Made by a program: the position numbers and the translations under genes. The notes beneath the pieces are model-generated. The model searched no databases and was not told the DNA's origin. It saw only the letters and a program-made list of their open reading frames with translations. From NCBI RefSeq assembly GCF_000971055.1, contig NZ_LARW01000084.1, forward strand, positions 62,001-126,000: a stretch of DNA of 64,000 nt, written 5' to 3'. This document shows positions 53,203 to 61,826 of the stretch, in pieces (positions within the stretch are counted from its first letter, which is position 1; every line of letters starts with the position of its first letter). The DNA is from Sphingomonas sp. SRS2. GTDB taxonomy: Bacteria > Pseudomonadota > Alphaproteobacteria > Sphingomonadales > Sphingomonadaceae.

Positions 53203-54405
53203 TCAGAAAATCTCGAACAGGCCGGCCGCGCCCATGCCGCCACCGACGCACATGGTGACGACGCCGTAGCGCGCGCCACGTCGTTTGCCCTCGATCAGCA
53301 CATGGCCGGTCATGCGCGCGCCGCTCATCCCGTAAGGGTGGCCCATCGCAATCGCGCCGCCGGAAACGTTAAGTAGATCGTTTGGAATGCCGATCCGGTC
53401 ACGGCAATAGAGCACTTGGCTGGCGAACGCCTCGTTCAGCTCCCAGATGCCGATATCGTCTACCGTCAGGCCATGAGCAGCCAGCAGGCGTGGTACCGCG
53501 AAGACGGGGCCGATGCCCATTTCCTCGGGGCCGCATCCCGCCACTGCCATGCCGCGATAGGCACCCAACGGCGTCAGGCCACGCTTGCTCGCCTCGGCCG
53601 CCTCCATCAGCAGCAGCGCAGCGGCACCATCGGACAGCTGCGACGCGTTGCCGGCGGTGACGCTGCGGCCTTCGCTGAGCTGCTGGCCGCCCTTGAAGGC
53701 CAGACGCAGGCCCGCCAGGCCCTCTGCGGTCGTGTCGGCGCGGGGGCCTTCATCGCTTTCCAGCCTGACCGATTTGCCGAACGGTGGTGCGCCATCCTTG
53801 GGCACCACCAGCATCTGCGCTTCGAGCGGCACGATCTCGGCAGCGAAGCGCCCCTGCCGGGTCGCCTCCTGGTAGCGCTGTTGCGACTGCAGCGCATAGG
53901 CATCCTGCGCCTCTCGTGTGACGCCATAACGCTGCGCGACGATCTCGGCGGTCTCCAGCATGCTCATATAGATCGCCGGGCAATGTTCGACGAGCCATGG
54001 ATCCTGGGCGCGATAGATGTCGAGATGTTCGTTCTGAACCAGCGAGATCGATTCCACGCCGCCGCCGATGGCGATCGTCTGGCGATCGACGATGATCTGC
54101 TTCGCGGCGGTGGCGACAGCCATCAGCCCCGAGGCACATTGCCGATCGACGCTCATTCCCGCGATCGAAACCGGCAGGCCGGCACGCAGCGCGGCCTGCC
54201 GGGCGATGTTCAGGGAGGTGGCGCCTTGTTGCATGGCGCAGCCGAGCACCACGTCTTCGATCTCATCGTCGGCCACGCCCGCCCTGTCGATCGCGTGGCG
54301 GATCGCGTGGGCGGCTAGCGCCTGGGGCTGCGTGTCGTTGAACGCGCCCTTATAGGCCTTGCCGATCGGGGTCCGCGCCGTCGATATGATTACGGCTTCG
54401 CGCAT
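53203..54405 (-). CDS. Acetyl-CoA acyltransferase (thiolase)
   Basis: This 400-residue thiolase has [20 protein letters not shown] with the acyl-accepting Cys, [20 protein letters not shown] with the catalytic His, and [19 protein letters not shown] with the second Cys. The start [17 protein letters not shown] is canonical. It cleaves 3-ketoacyl-CoA with CoA to acetyl- or propionyl-CoA. It lies between the ACAD11-kinase-like gene (19 bp away) and the enoyl-CoA hydratase gene, giving a beta-oxidation set. Confidence 0.93.
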   Translation of the reverse strand: MREAVIISTARTPIGKAYKGAFNDTQPQALAAHAIRHAIDRAGVADDEIEDVVLGCAMQQGATSLNIARQAALRAGLPVSIAGMSVDRQCASGLMAVATAAKQIIVDRQTIAIGGGVESISLVQNEHLDIYRAQDPWLVEHCPAIYMSMLETAEIVAQRYGVTREAQDAYALQSQQRYQEATRQGRFAAEIVPLEAQMLVVPKDGAPPFGKSVRLESDEGPRADTTAEGLAGLRLAFKGGQQLSEGRSVTAGNASQLSDGAAALLLMEAAEASKRGLTPLGAYRGMAVAGCGPEEMGIGPVFAVPRLLAAHGLTVDDIGIWELNEAFASQVLYCRDRIGIPNDLLNVSGGAIAMGHPYGMSGARMTGHVLIEGKRRGARYGVVTMCVGGGMGAAGLFEIF

Positions 54406-54424
54406 GTCGTTTCCTTCCTTCAGA

Positions 54425-55468
54425 TCAATCCTGCCGGGCGATGGCCCAGCCGAGCGCGGCGAGCGGCGCGGCGCGGGCGCCCACGATCAGGGCATCCTCG
54501 GCGCTGGCATTGCCGTCCTTGGCGCGCCGCCAGACGCCCTGGAGGATCGCAACGACGCGAAAGAGGCTGAACGCCAGGTAGAAGTTCCACGCGGGGATGT
54601 CGTCGCGGCCGGCCCGCTCGCAATATCGCTGCAGATATGCCTGCTCGGCGGGGATGCCGAGCGCCTGCTGATCGAGATCGGCGAAGCCCCGGAAGACATC
54701 CGCGCCGCCCCGCCATACCATCATATGATAGGCGAGGTCCGCGATCGGATCGCCGACGGTGGAAAGCTCCCAGTCGAGCAGCGCGATCACGCGCGGTTCG
54801 GTCGGGTGGAAGATCATGTTGTCGAGACGAAGATCGCCATGAAAGATCCGGCCGGGCTGTTCGGCGGGCAGATGCGCGGGCAGCCACTCGATCAGCGCCT
54901 CCATGGCATCGATAGGTTCGCCCTCGCTGGCACGATATTGGGCCGTCCACAGCGAGACCTGGCGTTCGATGAAGCGCTCGGGCCGGCCATAGCTGGTCAG
55001 GCCGACCTCATCGGGATCGATGCGATGAAGACTTGCGACCGCGGCGTTCATGCCGTCGAACAGCGCCGCGCGTTCGTCCGGTTCCACGCCAGGCATGCGC
55101 TGATCGTAGAATATCCGTCCTCGGACGAAATCCATCACGAAGAACGCCGCGCCCAGCAGCGATGGATCCTCGCACAACGCATGCACGCGCGGCACCGGAG
55201 CGCCACTGCCTTCAAGCGCCTTGAGCACGCGATATTCGCGTTCGATGGCATGCGCCTTGGGAAGCAGAATGCCCAGGGGCTTGCGGCGGAGAACATAGTC
55301 GCCCGACGATGCCGACAGAAGGAAGGTGGGGTTGGACTGGCCGAACCCGAATTTGCGCAGTTCGCCGGGCCCCTCATACCCGCCGACATGATCGGCAAGC
55401 CATGCCTCCGCGGCGGCGGGAAGGGGGTCGGCCAATGTCTCTGGGGAGGAGGGGCCGTATACGCTCAC
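54425..55468 (-). CDS. Acyl-CoA hydroxyl kinase, ACAD10/11 N-terminal-like (LvaA-type)
   Basis: This 347-residue APH-fold protein has [20 protein letters not shown] then LRRKPLG as the nucleotide lobe, [14 protein letters not shown] as catalytic loop, and [20 protein letters not shown] as metal-binding site with family-specific [25 protein letters not shown] and [13 protein letters not shown] also match the kinase domain of mammalian ACAD10/11. That domain, like LvaA, phosphorylates the 4-hydroxyl of 4-hydroxyacyl-CoA. Its ACAD partner is at 49418. The two are separate genes in opposite operons but share the predicted operator. Confidence 0.87.
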   Translation of the reverse strand: MSVYGPSSPETLADPLPAAAEAWLADHVGGYEGPGELRKFGFGQSNPTFLLSASSGDYVLRRKPLGILLPKAHAIEREYRVLKALEGSGAPVPRVHALCEDPSLLGAAFFVMDFVRGRIFYDQRMPGVEPDERAALFDGMNAAVASLHRIDPDEVGLTSYGRPERFIERQVSLWTAQYRASEGEPIDAMEALIEWLPAHLPAEQPGRIFHGDLRLDNMIFHPTEPRVIALLDWELSTVGDPIADLAYHMMVWRGGADVFRGFADLDQQALGIPAEQAYLQRYCERAGRDDIPAWNFYLAFSLFRVVAILQGVWRRAKDGNASAEDALIVGARAAPLAALGWAIARQD

Positions 55469-55767
55469 GTCAAAGGTCCGATGCTGATGATATCGTGCGA
55501 CATCCTGGTTCGGTCATTGTCGATGGAAGCGCGGGTGGCCTGCGACATATGGCCGCCCGATATCCCCTCCATTCGCCGGGTACGGAGCCCGATCGACCAT
55601 GATCCTCGAATAGCGAACGCCTCGATGATCGTCAATACTTGTTTGTGCATAGCATATTTGTGTAAGAGGGTATTTGCCGCACTGAATAAGGGCGCGAAGG
55701 GGATTGCCGCCATGGGCGCCGTGCCGCATCTCCGCATCGCGCCAGACGAGAATAGGGTAGGAGAGCC
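55469..55767. other. Divergent promoter region of kinase operon and acyl-CoA ligase
   Basis: About 300 bp without a gene. It contains the 24-bp shared motif at 55637-55660 in a local AT-rich stretch. No reliable promoter hexamers were assigned. Confidence 0.5.
55637..55660. promoter_or_regulatory. Predicted operator of acyl-CoA island, site B
   Basis: This 24-bp element begins ACTTGTTTGTGCAT and ends AGCATATTTG, matching site A (47661) at 19 of 24 positions. The dyad TTGTT-N7-AGCAT is imperfect. It lies in the divergent region serving the kinase/thiolase/hydratase operon and the ligase. Confidence 0.6.
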
Positions 55768-57309
55768 GTGACTGATCTTTTCCACCATGACTGGGTAAGG
55801 GCACATGCCCGACACCGTCCGGCACATATGGCGATCGTCGATCTGGAGACGCGCGCCGGGCGCAGCTATCTCGACCTCGACCGGCGCGTGGATAATATCG
55901 CCGGCTTCCTGTCCGAGACGATGCAGATCGGCGTGGACGACCGGGTCGCCGTCATCGCCCCGAACAGCTTGATACAGGTCGAGTTGATGCTGGCGCTCGG
56001 CCGTGCCGGCGCGATCTTCATGCCGATGAACTGGCGGCTGACGGCACCGGAGATCGGCCGCATCTTGGGCCATGCCGATCCGAAGCTGATATTCTACGCT
56101 CCCGAGTTCGGCGCGATAGCCGACGAGCTGGTCCAGCTGCTGCTCGATTGCCGGTTTGAACCGCTTAGCGAGACCGATCCGGTCGGCCGCGCCGCCGAAC
56201 GGGGAACGCCGATCCGCAAGCCTGCGCGCCGCGTGCATGGGGACATCCAGACGATCATGTACACGTCTGGCACGACCGGGTTTCCCAAGGGGGTCCTGCT
56301 GACCTTCGGCATGACTGTGTGGAATGCCGTCAATCTCGGCATACCGGTGCGGATCACCCCCGATACCGTGTTCCTCTCGGTCATGCCGATGTTCCACACT
56401 GCCGGGCTCAACTGCTACGCCAATCCGGTGCTGCATGCCGGCGGCACGATCATCCTCGGCCGGGGCTTCGATGCGGGGGCGGTGCTGACCGCATTGTCCG
56501 ATAGATCGCTGGGCATCACCCATTTCTTCGGCGTGCCCTCGGCCTATCAGTTCATGGCGCAGCATTCGGCCTTTGCCGGGGCGGACTTCTCGGGCCTGGC
56601 CTTCATCGGTGTTGGGGGGGCGCCGCTCCCCAATGCTGTATTCGACGCCTGGACGGCAAAGGGCGTGTCGGTGGTTAACGGCTTCGGCATGACCGAGACC
56701 GGCCCTGCCGTGACGATGCTCTCGCCGGAGGATTCGCGCGCGCATGGCACGTCGATCGGCAAGCCGCTGCTTCACGTCGAGACCCGCATCGTCACCGACG
56801 ACGGCAAGGATGCGGCCGATGGCGAAGCCGGCGAGCTATGGGTGCGCGGGCCCGCTGTGACGCCCGGATATTGGCAGGCGCCCGACGCGCCGGCGCAGGC
56901 ATTTTCGGACGGCTGGCTGCGTACCGGAGACGGGGGCTGGCGTGATGCGGAGGGGTTCCTGCACATCCTCGACCGGATCAAGGACATGTATATTTCGGGC
57001 GGCGAGAACGTCTATCCGGCGGAGGTGGAGAACATACTCTACCAACTCGATGGCGTGGCAGAGGTCGCGGTCGTGGGGATCGCCGACGATCGCTGGGGCG
57101 AGACGGGGTTCGCCGCGATCGTAGTCCGCGACGGGCATGGCTTGTCGGAGGCCGACGTGCGGGCGCATTGCCAGCGGTCGCTGGCGCGCTTCAAACATCC
57201 CAAGGTCATCCACTTCCTGCCGGCCCTGCCGCGCACCGCGAGCGGGAAGGTGCAAAAGACCGAGCTGCGCGGCCTGGCGACTTCGATAGGCGAGGCCGTT
57301 CCCTCCTGA
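55768..57309 (+). CDS. Acyl-CoA synthetase (AMP-forming, ANL family)
   Basis: The protein has 513 residues from the GTG at 55768, after AGGAGA. TIMYTSGTTGFPKGVLLTF is the P-loop (A3), VNGFGMTETGPAVTML is A5, GWLRTGDGGWRDAEGFLHIL is A7/A8, and YISGGENVYPAEVENIL is the hinge to the C-terminal domain. A lysine in ARTASGKVQKTELRG-like residues (PRTASGKVQKTEL) is the adenylating Lys. It activates a carboxylic acid to its CoA ester with ATP. By position it is the entry step of this catabolic cluster (LvaE-like role). It converges with AtuA, 4 bp apart. Confidence 0.9.
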   Translation: MTDLFHHDWVRAHARHRPAHMAIVDLETRAGRSYLDLDRRVDNIAGFLSETMQIGVDDRVAVIAPNSLIQVELMLALGRAGAIFMPMNWRLTAPEIGRILGHADPKLIFYAPEFGAIADELVQLLLDCRFEPLSETDPVGRAAERGTPIRKPARRVHGDIQTIMYTSGTTGFPKGVLLTFGMTVWNAVNLGIPVRITPDTVFLSVMPMFHTAGLNCYANPVLHAGGTIILGRGFDAGAVLTALSDRSLGITHFFGVPSAYQFMAQHSAFAGADFSGLAFIGVGGAPLPNAVFDAWTAKGVSVVNGFGMTETGPAVTMLSPEDSRAHGTSIGKPLLHVETRIVTDDGKDAADGEAGELWVRGPAVTPGYWQAPDAPAQAFSDGWLRTGDGGWRDAEGFLHILDRIKDMYISGGENVYPAEVENILYQLDGVAEVAVVGIADDRWGETGFAAIVVRDGHGLSEADVRAHCQRSLARFKHPKVIHFLPALPRTASGKVQKTELRGLATSIGEAVPS

Positions 57310-57313
57310 AATC

Positions 57314-59095
57314 TCAGGAAGCAAGCAGCTCGCGGGGCAGGGTGATCGGCGTGTCGAGCAGGATCTGGGCGAAACCCTTGCCCTGCGGATCGTTGCGCAA
57401 CGACGCCGTGCCGCCGCCGCCAAGACAATCGTGCAACAGGAAGTTGATCGCGCCCGGCCCCGGCAGGAAGAAGCGTTCCACCTTCGTCGGGGCATAATGC
57501 GCGAAGGTCTTGCCGACCATTTCCGGGCTGAGCTGTGCCCATAAATAGGGCAGCACCGCGAAATCGCGCGCGATGATGCCGATATTGGCGTTGTCGCCCT
57601 TGTCGCCGCTCCGTCCGAACGCCAGCGACCGGAGTGGAACGGTGACCGTGGCATCGGCCGCGGCGTCGGGGAGCGGCGGCGGCGCATCGACGACCGGAGC
57701 CGGCGTCAGGGCCGCGTTCGGCGCAGTCGGGATCGCGATTTCCTTGCCGTCGACCAACGCTCTGGGCGACAGGCGGCCCTTGTCGATCAGACAGGAGAAC
57801 AGCCTGACCATCGGCATGGGCTTGGGCCGGTGGCCGCCCAGCCCGGTGAAGCCGGGCGCCATCGAAGTTCCCGCCGAGGTGAACTCCCGAAGGAACATCG
57901 ACAGGGCTTCCTTGCGCGGATGGGATGCGGCGATCTTCAGCAGCACCTCGCGCGCATCGTCGCAGCGCGCGTTGGCACCATAGCTTTCCTCGCTTCCGAG
58001 GATCTCGACATCGGTCGCGGTGAACGGATCGAGGCCTCTGGTCGCCAGCATGCCATCGACGCGACGCAATACCGCCTCGGCGACCTTGGCGGCCTTGCGG
58101 CGGGCGTCATGGCCGATGATCGTCCATATCGCCCCCAGCCGGTAGCCGTCCTCATAGGTCATGCTGACCTTGTAACGATCCCCCGGCGGGCGGCCCCTGG
58201 CGCCGTCCACGCACACGCGGTCGGGGCCGGCCTGTTCGAGGCGCACCCCCGTGAAGTCACAACATACGTCGGGCAGAAGATAGCTGGCGGGATCGCCGAT
58301 CTCGTAGACGAGTTGTTCGGCGGCCGTGCCCACGCTGACCAGTCCGCCTGTGCCGGCAGCCTTCGTCAGCACACAGGATCCATCGGAACCGATCTCGGCG
58401 ATGGGATAGCCGATATCGGCCCAGTCGCCGGTCTGTTCCCAATCGGTGAAGAGGCCGCCGCTGGCTTGCGCGCCGCATTCGATAAGATGGCCCGCGAGCG
58501 AACCCGCGGCGAGACGGTCCCAATCGTCGGGAGCCCATCCGAATTCTTTCACGCATGCGCCGAGCACGAGGGCACTGTCGACACAGCGGCCGGTCACGAC
58601 GATATCCGCGCCGCCTTCCAGCGCCGCCGCGACGGGCATCGCTCCCAGATAGGCGTTGGCGCTCAATGGCGATGCCGGCATCTCGCGATCCGAGAACATC
58701 TCCCTGACGCCCTCCGCACGCAGTGCATCCAGCTGGTCGAGCACGCCGTCGCCTTCGACCAGGCCGACGCGCAGGCTCAGTCCCTGGCGCTCGATCTCGC
58801 GGCGTATCGCCTCTGCGCAGGCGGCCGGGTTCACGCCCCCGGCATTGCTGATCAGGCGGATACGGCGGCGGGCCAGTTCGGGCAGATAGGGTGCGATCTG
58901 GCTGACGAAGTCGGTGGCATAGCCCAAGGCGTCGTTCGCCGCGCGCGCACGCGCCAGAATCGACATCGTGACCTCGGCGAGGAAGTCGAAGACGATATAG
59001 TTGATCCGTTCCGCACGCAGCAGCTGGGGAAAGGCGATGGCGCTGTCGCCCCAGAAGCCGGAGGCGCCGCCGAAGATCACGGGATCGCTGCTCAT
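57314..59095 (-). CDS. atuA: AtuA family protein (acyclic terpene utilisation)
   Basis: This 593-residue protein opens VIFGGASGFWGDSAIAFPQL and has LISNAGGVNPAACAEAI, DIVVTGRCVDSALVLG and GGLFTDWEQTGDWADIGYPI in the order known for AtuA proteins (DUF1446). The last 110 residues, from VPLRSLAFGRSGDKGDNANI and then GIIARDFAVLPYLWAQL, form the AtuA-like ferredoxin-fold domain often encoded separately. AtuA is needed for growth on citronellol-type terpenes in Pseudomonas, but its reaction is not established. It overlaps the carboxylase alpha-subunit gene by 4 bp, as the last gene of that operon. Confidence 0.9.
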   Translation of the reverse strand: MSSDPVIFGGASGFWGDSAIAFPQLLRAERINYIVFDFLAEVTMSILARARAANDALGYATDFVSQIAPYLPELARRRIRLISNAGGVNPAACAEAIRREIERQGLSLRVGLVEGDGVLDQLDALRAEGVREMFSDREMPASPLSANAYLGAMPVAAALEGGADIVVTGRCVDSALVLGACVKEFGWAPDDWDRLAAGSLAGHLIECGAQASGGLFTDWEQTGDWADIGYPIAEIGSDGSCVLTKAAGTGGLVSVGTAAEQLVYEIGDPASYLLPDVCCDFTGVRLEQAGPDRVCVDGARGRPPGDRYKVSMTYEDGYRLGAIWTIIGHDARRKAAKVAEAVLRRVDGMLATRGLDPFTATDVEILGSEESYGANARCDDAREVLLKIAASHPRKEALSMFLREFTSAGTSMAPGFTGLGGHRPKPMPMVRLFSCLIDKGRLSPRALVDGKEIAIPTAPNAALTPAPVVDAPPPLPDAAADATVTVPLRSLAFGRSGDKGDNANIGIIARDFAVLPYLWAQLSPEMVGKTFAHYAPTKVERFFLPGPGAINFLLHDCLGGGGTASLRNDPQGKGFAQILLDTPITLPRELLAS

Positions 59096-61044
59096 GCCGC
59101 ATCCTCGGCGGCGATGACGATCAGCACGTCGTTATTGGCCACCTGGGTGCCGGCGGCGACATGCACCGCCTCGATCCGGCCACGCACGGCAGCCGTGATC
59201 TGATGCTCCATCTTCATCGCTTCCATGGTCATGAGGGATTGCCCGCGCTCGACGAGATCGCCGACCGAGGCGCCGATCAGGGTGATCACGCCGCTCATCG
59301 GCGCCCGCAGGACACCATCGCTGCCCTGTGCGCTGTCGTCGGGGCCGGCGAGGGTGGAATCGACGAAGCGCCATCCGCGTCCCTCGGCTTCCAGGAAAAA
59401 TCCGTCGCCCGACGGGACATGGCGCACCCGCCGCCGTGCCGCGCCGACGGCATAATCGATCCAGCCGCCCGCATTGCCGTGCAGCACGATGGCGATCGGA
59501 TCGCCGTTGCCGTCATCGACCAGCCATTGTCCTCCGGACCGCGACACCGATAGCGCGAAGCTCTCGTTTCCGGCCTCGATCGCGATATCGTTCCGTATCC
59601 ATCGGTTGGTGGCCCAGCCGTCGCCATGCTGCGACGCAAGCAATGCGGCCGACACCGCTATCAGATCCCGGGGCGGCGGACCGTCGCCGCCGAAGCCATC
59701 GGGAAAAGCGCGTGCGATGAAAGCGGTCGTCGCCTGCCCCGATGCGAATTCGGGTTCGGACAATGCCGCCGCGAGGAAGCTCTTGTTGGTGCTCAGGCCC
59801 AGCACCGACGTGCACTCGACCGCGCGCAGCAGGCGCTGACGGGCTTCCTCGCGATCGTCGCCCCAGGCGATGATCTTGGCGAGCATGGGATCGTAATAGG
59901 GCGACACCTCACCCCCGGTGCGGATGCCCGCGTCGACGCGGACGCCGGGACCGGCGGCCGGTTCCCACAGCGCGACATGCCCGGTCTGCGGCAGGAAGTC
60001 GTTCGCCGGATCTTCGGCGTAGAGTCGTGCCTCCATCGCATGGCCGCTGATGCGGACATCGTCCTGGGTGATGGGCAGCGGTTTGCCGGCGGCGACGTCG
60101 AGCTGCAACGCGACGAGGTCGAGGCCGGTGACATGTTCGGTGACCGGATGCTCGACCTGCAGCCGGGTGTTCATCTCCAGGAAATAGAAGCTGCCGTCCT
60201 GTCCGAGCAGGAATTCGATCGTGCCCGCGCCGACATAGTCGATCGATCGTGCGGCCAGCACCGCCGCCGAGCCCATCCGCTCACGCAGTTCGGAACCGAC
60301 GGCCGGCGAGGGGGCCTCTTCGATGACCTTCTGGTGGCGGCGCTGGATCGAGCAGTCGCGCTCGCCAAGATGGATGACGTTGCCGAAGCTGTCGCCGAAC
60401 ACCTGGATCTCGACATGCCGGGGTTCGATGATTGCGCGCTCGAGGATAAGGACATCGTCGCCAAAGGCATTGCGCGCTTCGGATCGGGCGGTACGCAGCG
60501 CCCTCGCAAGATCCGCCTCGGCCGTCACCAGGCGCATGCCCTTGCCGCCGCCGCCCGCCGCGGCCTTCACCATCAGCGGATAGCCGATCGCTTCCGCCTC
60601 GCGGGTCAGGCGTTCGTCGCTCTGGTCCGTGCCATGATAGCCGGGAACGCACGGAACGCCGGCGGCGATCATCTGCCGCTTCGCCTCCGCCTTGTCGCCC
60701 ATCGACCTGACCGACTGCGGATCGGGGCCGATCACGACCAGTCCGGCGGCGAGACAGGCTTCGATGAAGTCGGCCTTTTCCGACCAGAAGCCATAGCCCG
60801 GATGTATCGCATCCGCGCCGCTGGCGCGTGCCGCGCTGAGCACCCTATCGAGGTCGAGATAGGATAGGGTGACCGGTGCGGGGCCGATATGCACGGCCTC
60901 ATCGGCCATTGCGACATGCGGCGCGTCACGGTCGGCATCGCTGAAGATGGTGACGCTGCGATATCCCTTGGCGTGAACGCTTCGCAGGATGCGGCATGCA
61001 ATCTCGCCGCGGTTCGCCACAAGTACCTTCGTGAAGCCGCTCAC
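59092..61044 (-). CDS. Acyl-CoA carboxylase biotin-carrying alpha subunit (AtuF/LiuD-like)
   Basis: The protein has 650 residues from the GTG at 61044, eight bases after GGAGG; an open extension to 61224 overlaps the neighbouring gene and is not used. FTKVLVANRGEIACRILRS is the biotin carboxylase start, VKAAAGGGGKGMRLV the ATP-grasp loop, and YFLEMNTRLQVEHPVTE the metal/bicarbonate site. MTMEAMKMEHQITA near the end holds the biotinylated Lys. A 3-methylcrotonyl- or geranyl-CoA carboxylase type is indicated by the neighbouring AtuA and hydratase. It carboxylates the biotin used by the beta subunit at 61823. Confidence 0.92.
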   Translation of the reverse strand: MSGFTKVLVANRGEIACRILRSVHAKGYRSVTIFSDADRDAPHVAMADEAVHIGPAPVTLSYLDLDRVLSAARASGADAIHPGYGFWSEKADFIEACLAAGLVVIGPDPQSVRSMGDKAEAKRQMIAAGVPCVPGYHGTDQSDERLTREAEAIGYPLMVKAAAGGGGKGMRLVTAEADLARALRTARSEARNAFGDDVLILERAIIEPRHVEIQVFGDSFGNVIHLGERDCSIQRRHQKVIEEAPSPAVGSELRERMGSAAVLAARSIDYVGAGTIEFLLGQDGSFYFLEMNTRLQVEHPVTEHVTGLDLVALQLDVAAGKPLPITQDDVRISGHAMEARLYAEDPANDFLPQTGHVALWEPAAGPGVRVDAGIRTGGEVSPYYDPMLAKIIAWGDDREEARQRLLRAVECTSVLGLSTNKSFLAAALSEPEFASGQATTAFIARAFPDGFGGDGPPPRDLIAVSAALLASQHGDGWATNRWIRNDIAIEAGNESFALSVSRSGGQWLVDDGNGDPIAIVLHGNAGGWIDYAVGAARRRVRHVPSGDGFFLEAEGRGWRFVDSTLAGPDDSAQGSDGVLRAPMSGVITLIGASVGDLVERGQSLMTMEAMKMEHQITAAVRGRIEAVHVAAGTQVANNDVLIVIAAEDAA

Positions 61045-61826
61045 GCCTTGTCCTCCCGCCAATAAGGCTTCCGTTTCGATGCGAAGGCGGCAATCCCTTC
61101 CTGCCCCTCGCCGGTCAGCGCTTCGATGAAGATATCCGCCGCATGTTCGGCATAATGCTGGGCGTCGATCGCGCCGGCCGTATGGAACAGGGCCTTGGTG
61201 GCCGCATTGGCGCCGGGCGCGCATCTGTCGATCATAGCGATGCGGTCGGCTAGAATGGATTCGACCATGGCCGCATCGCGGGCATCATGGTCGGCCAGCC
61301 CGATCGACAGAGCCTGCGCGGCGTTGCATCGTTCGCCGGTCACGCCCAGCCGGATCGCGGTCCGCGTGCCGAGCCGGTGGAGGACGAACGGTGCGATCTG
61401 CGCGGGGACGAGCCCCAGGGAGGTTTCCGACAGGGCGAAGCTGGCATCCGGCCCCGCGATGACGATGTCGGCGCAGCAGGCAAGTCCGAAGCCGCCGCCG
61501 AAGGCCGGACCCTCGACGACCGCGATGACCGGCACGCGACTGTCGAAGATTGCGCGAAACAGCGCTCCGCCGCGCACGTTGGTTTCGCGGATCGTCGCCA
61601 GATCGTGCGATGCACCCGAACCCTTCAGCGCGCCGCCGGCGCAGAAGCTGCCATTGGCGCCACGAAGCACCAGGGCGCGCACCGCCGGATCCTGCTGCGC
61701 GGCGGCCACGGCGTCGCCGAGGGCAGCGACCATGGCGTCGCTCAGCGCGTTACGGCTCGACGGGTCGTCCATGGTGACTACGAGGGCGATGCCCTGCCGC
61801 TCGATGCTGACCGGTGACCTGCTCAT
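61041..61826 (-). CDS. Enoyl-CoA hydratase (AtuE/LiuC-like)
   Basis: The protein has 261 residues from the ATG at 61826, overlapping the stop of the carboxyltransferase gene (ATGA). VVTMDDPSSRNALSDAMVAA, GSFCAGGALKGSG and VEGPAFGGGFGLACCADIVI are crotonase features with the oxyanion hole. FALSETSLGLVPAQIAPFVL marks the hydratase/lyase position, where Glu in ETSLGL is visible. Between both carboxylase subunit genes, it most likely hydrates the carboxylated (glutaconyl-type) CoA ester, as AtuE and LiuC do. Substrate specificity is inferred from context. Confidence 0.85.
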   Translation of the reverse strand: MSRSPVSIERQGIALVVTMDDPSSRNALSDAMVAALGDAVAAAQQDPAVRALVLRGANGSFCAGGALKGSGASHDLATIRETNVRGGALFRAIFDSRVPVIAVVEGPAFGGGFGLACCADIVIAGPDASFALSETSLGLVPAQIAPFVLHRLGTRTAIRLGVTGERCNAAQALSIGLADHDARDAAMVESILADRIAMIDRCAPGANAATKALFHTAGAIDAQHYAEHAADIFIEALTGEGQEGIAAFASKRKPYWREDKA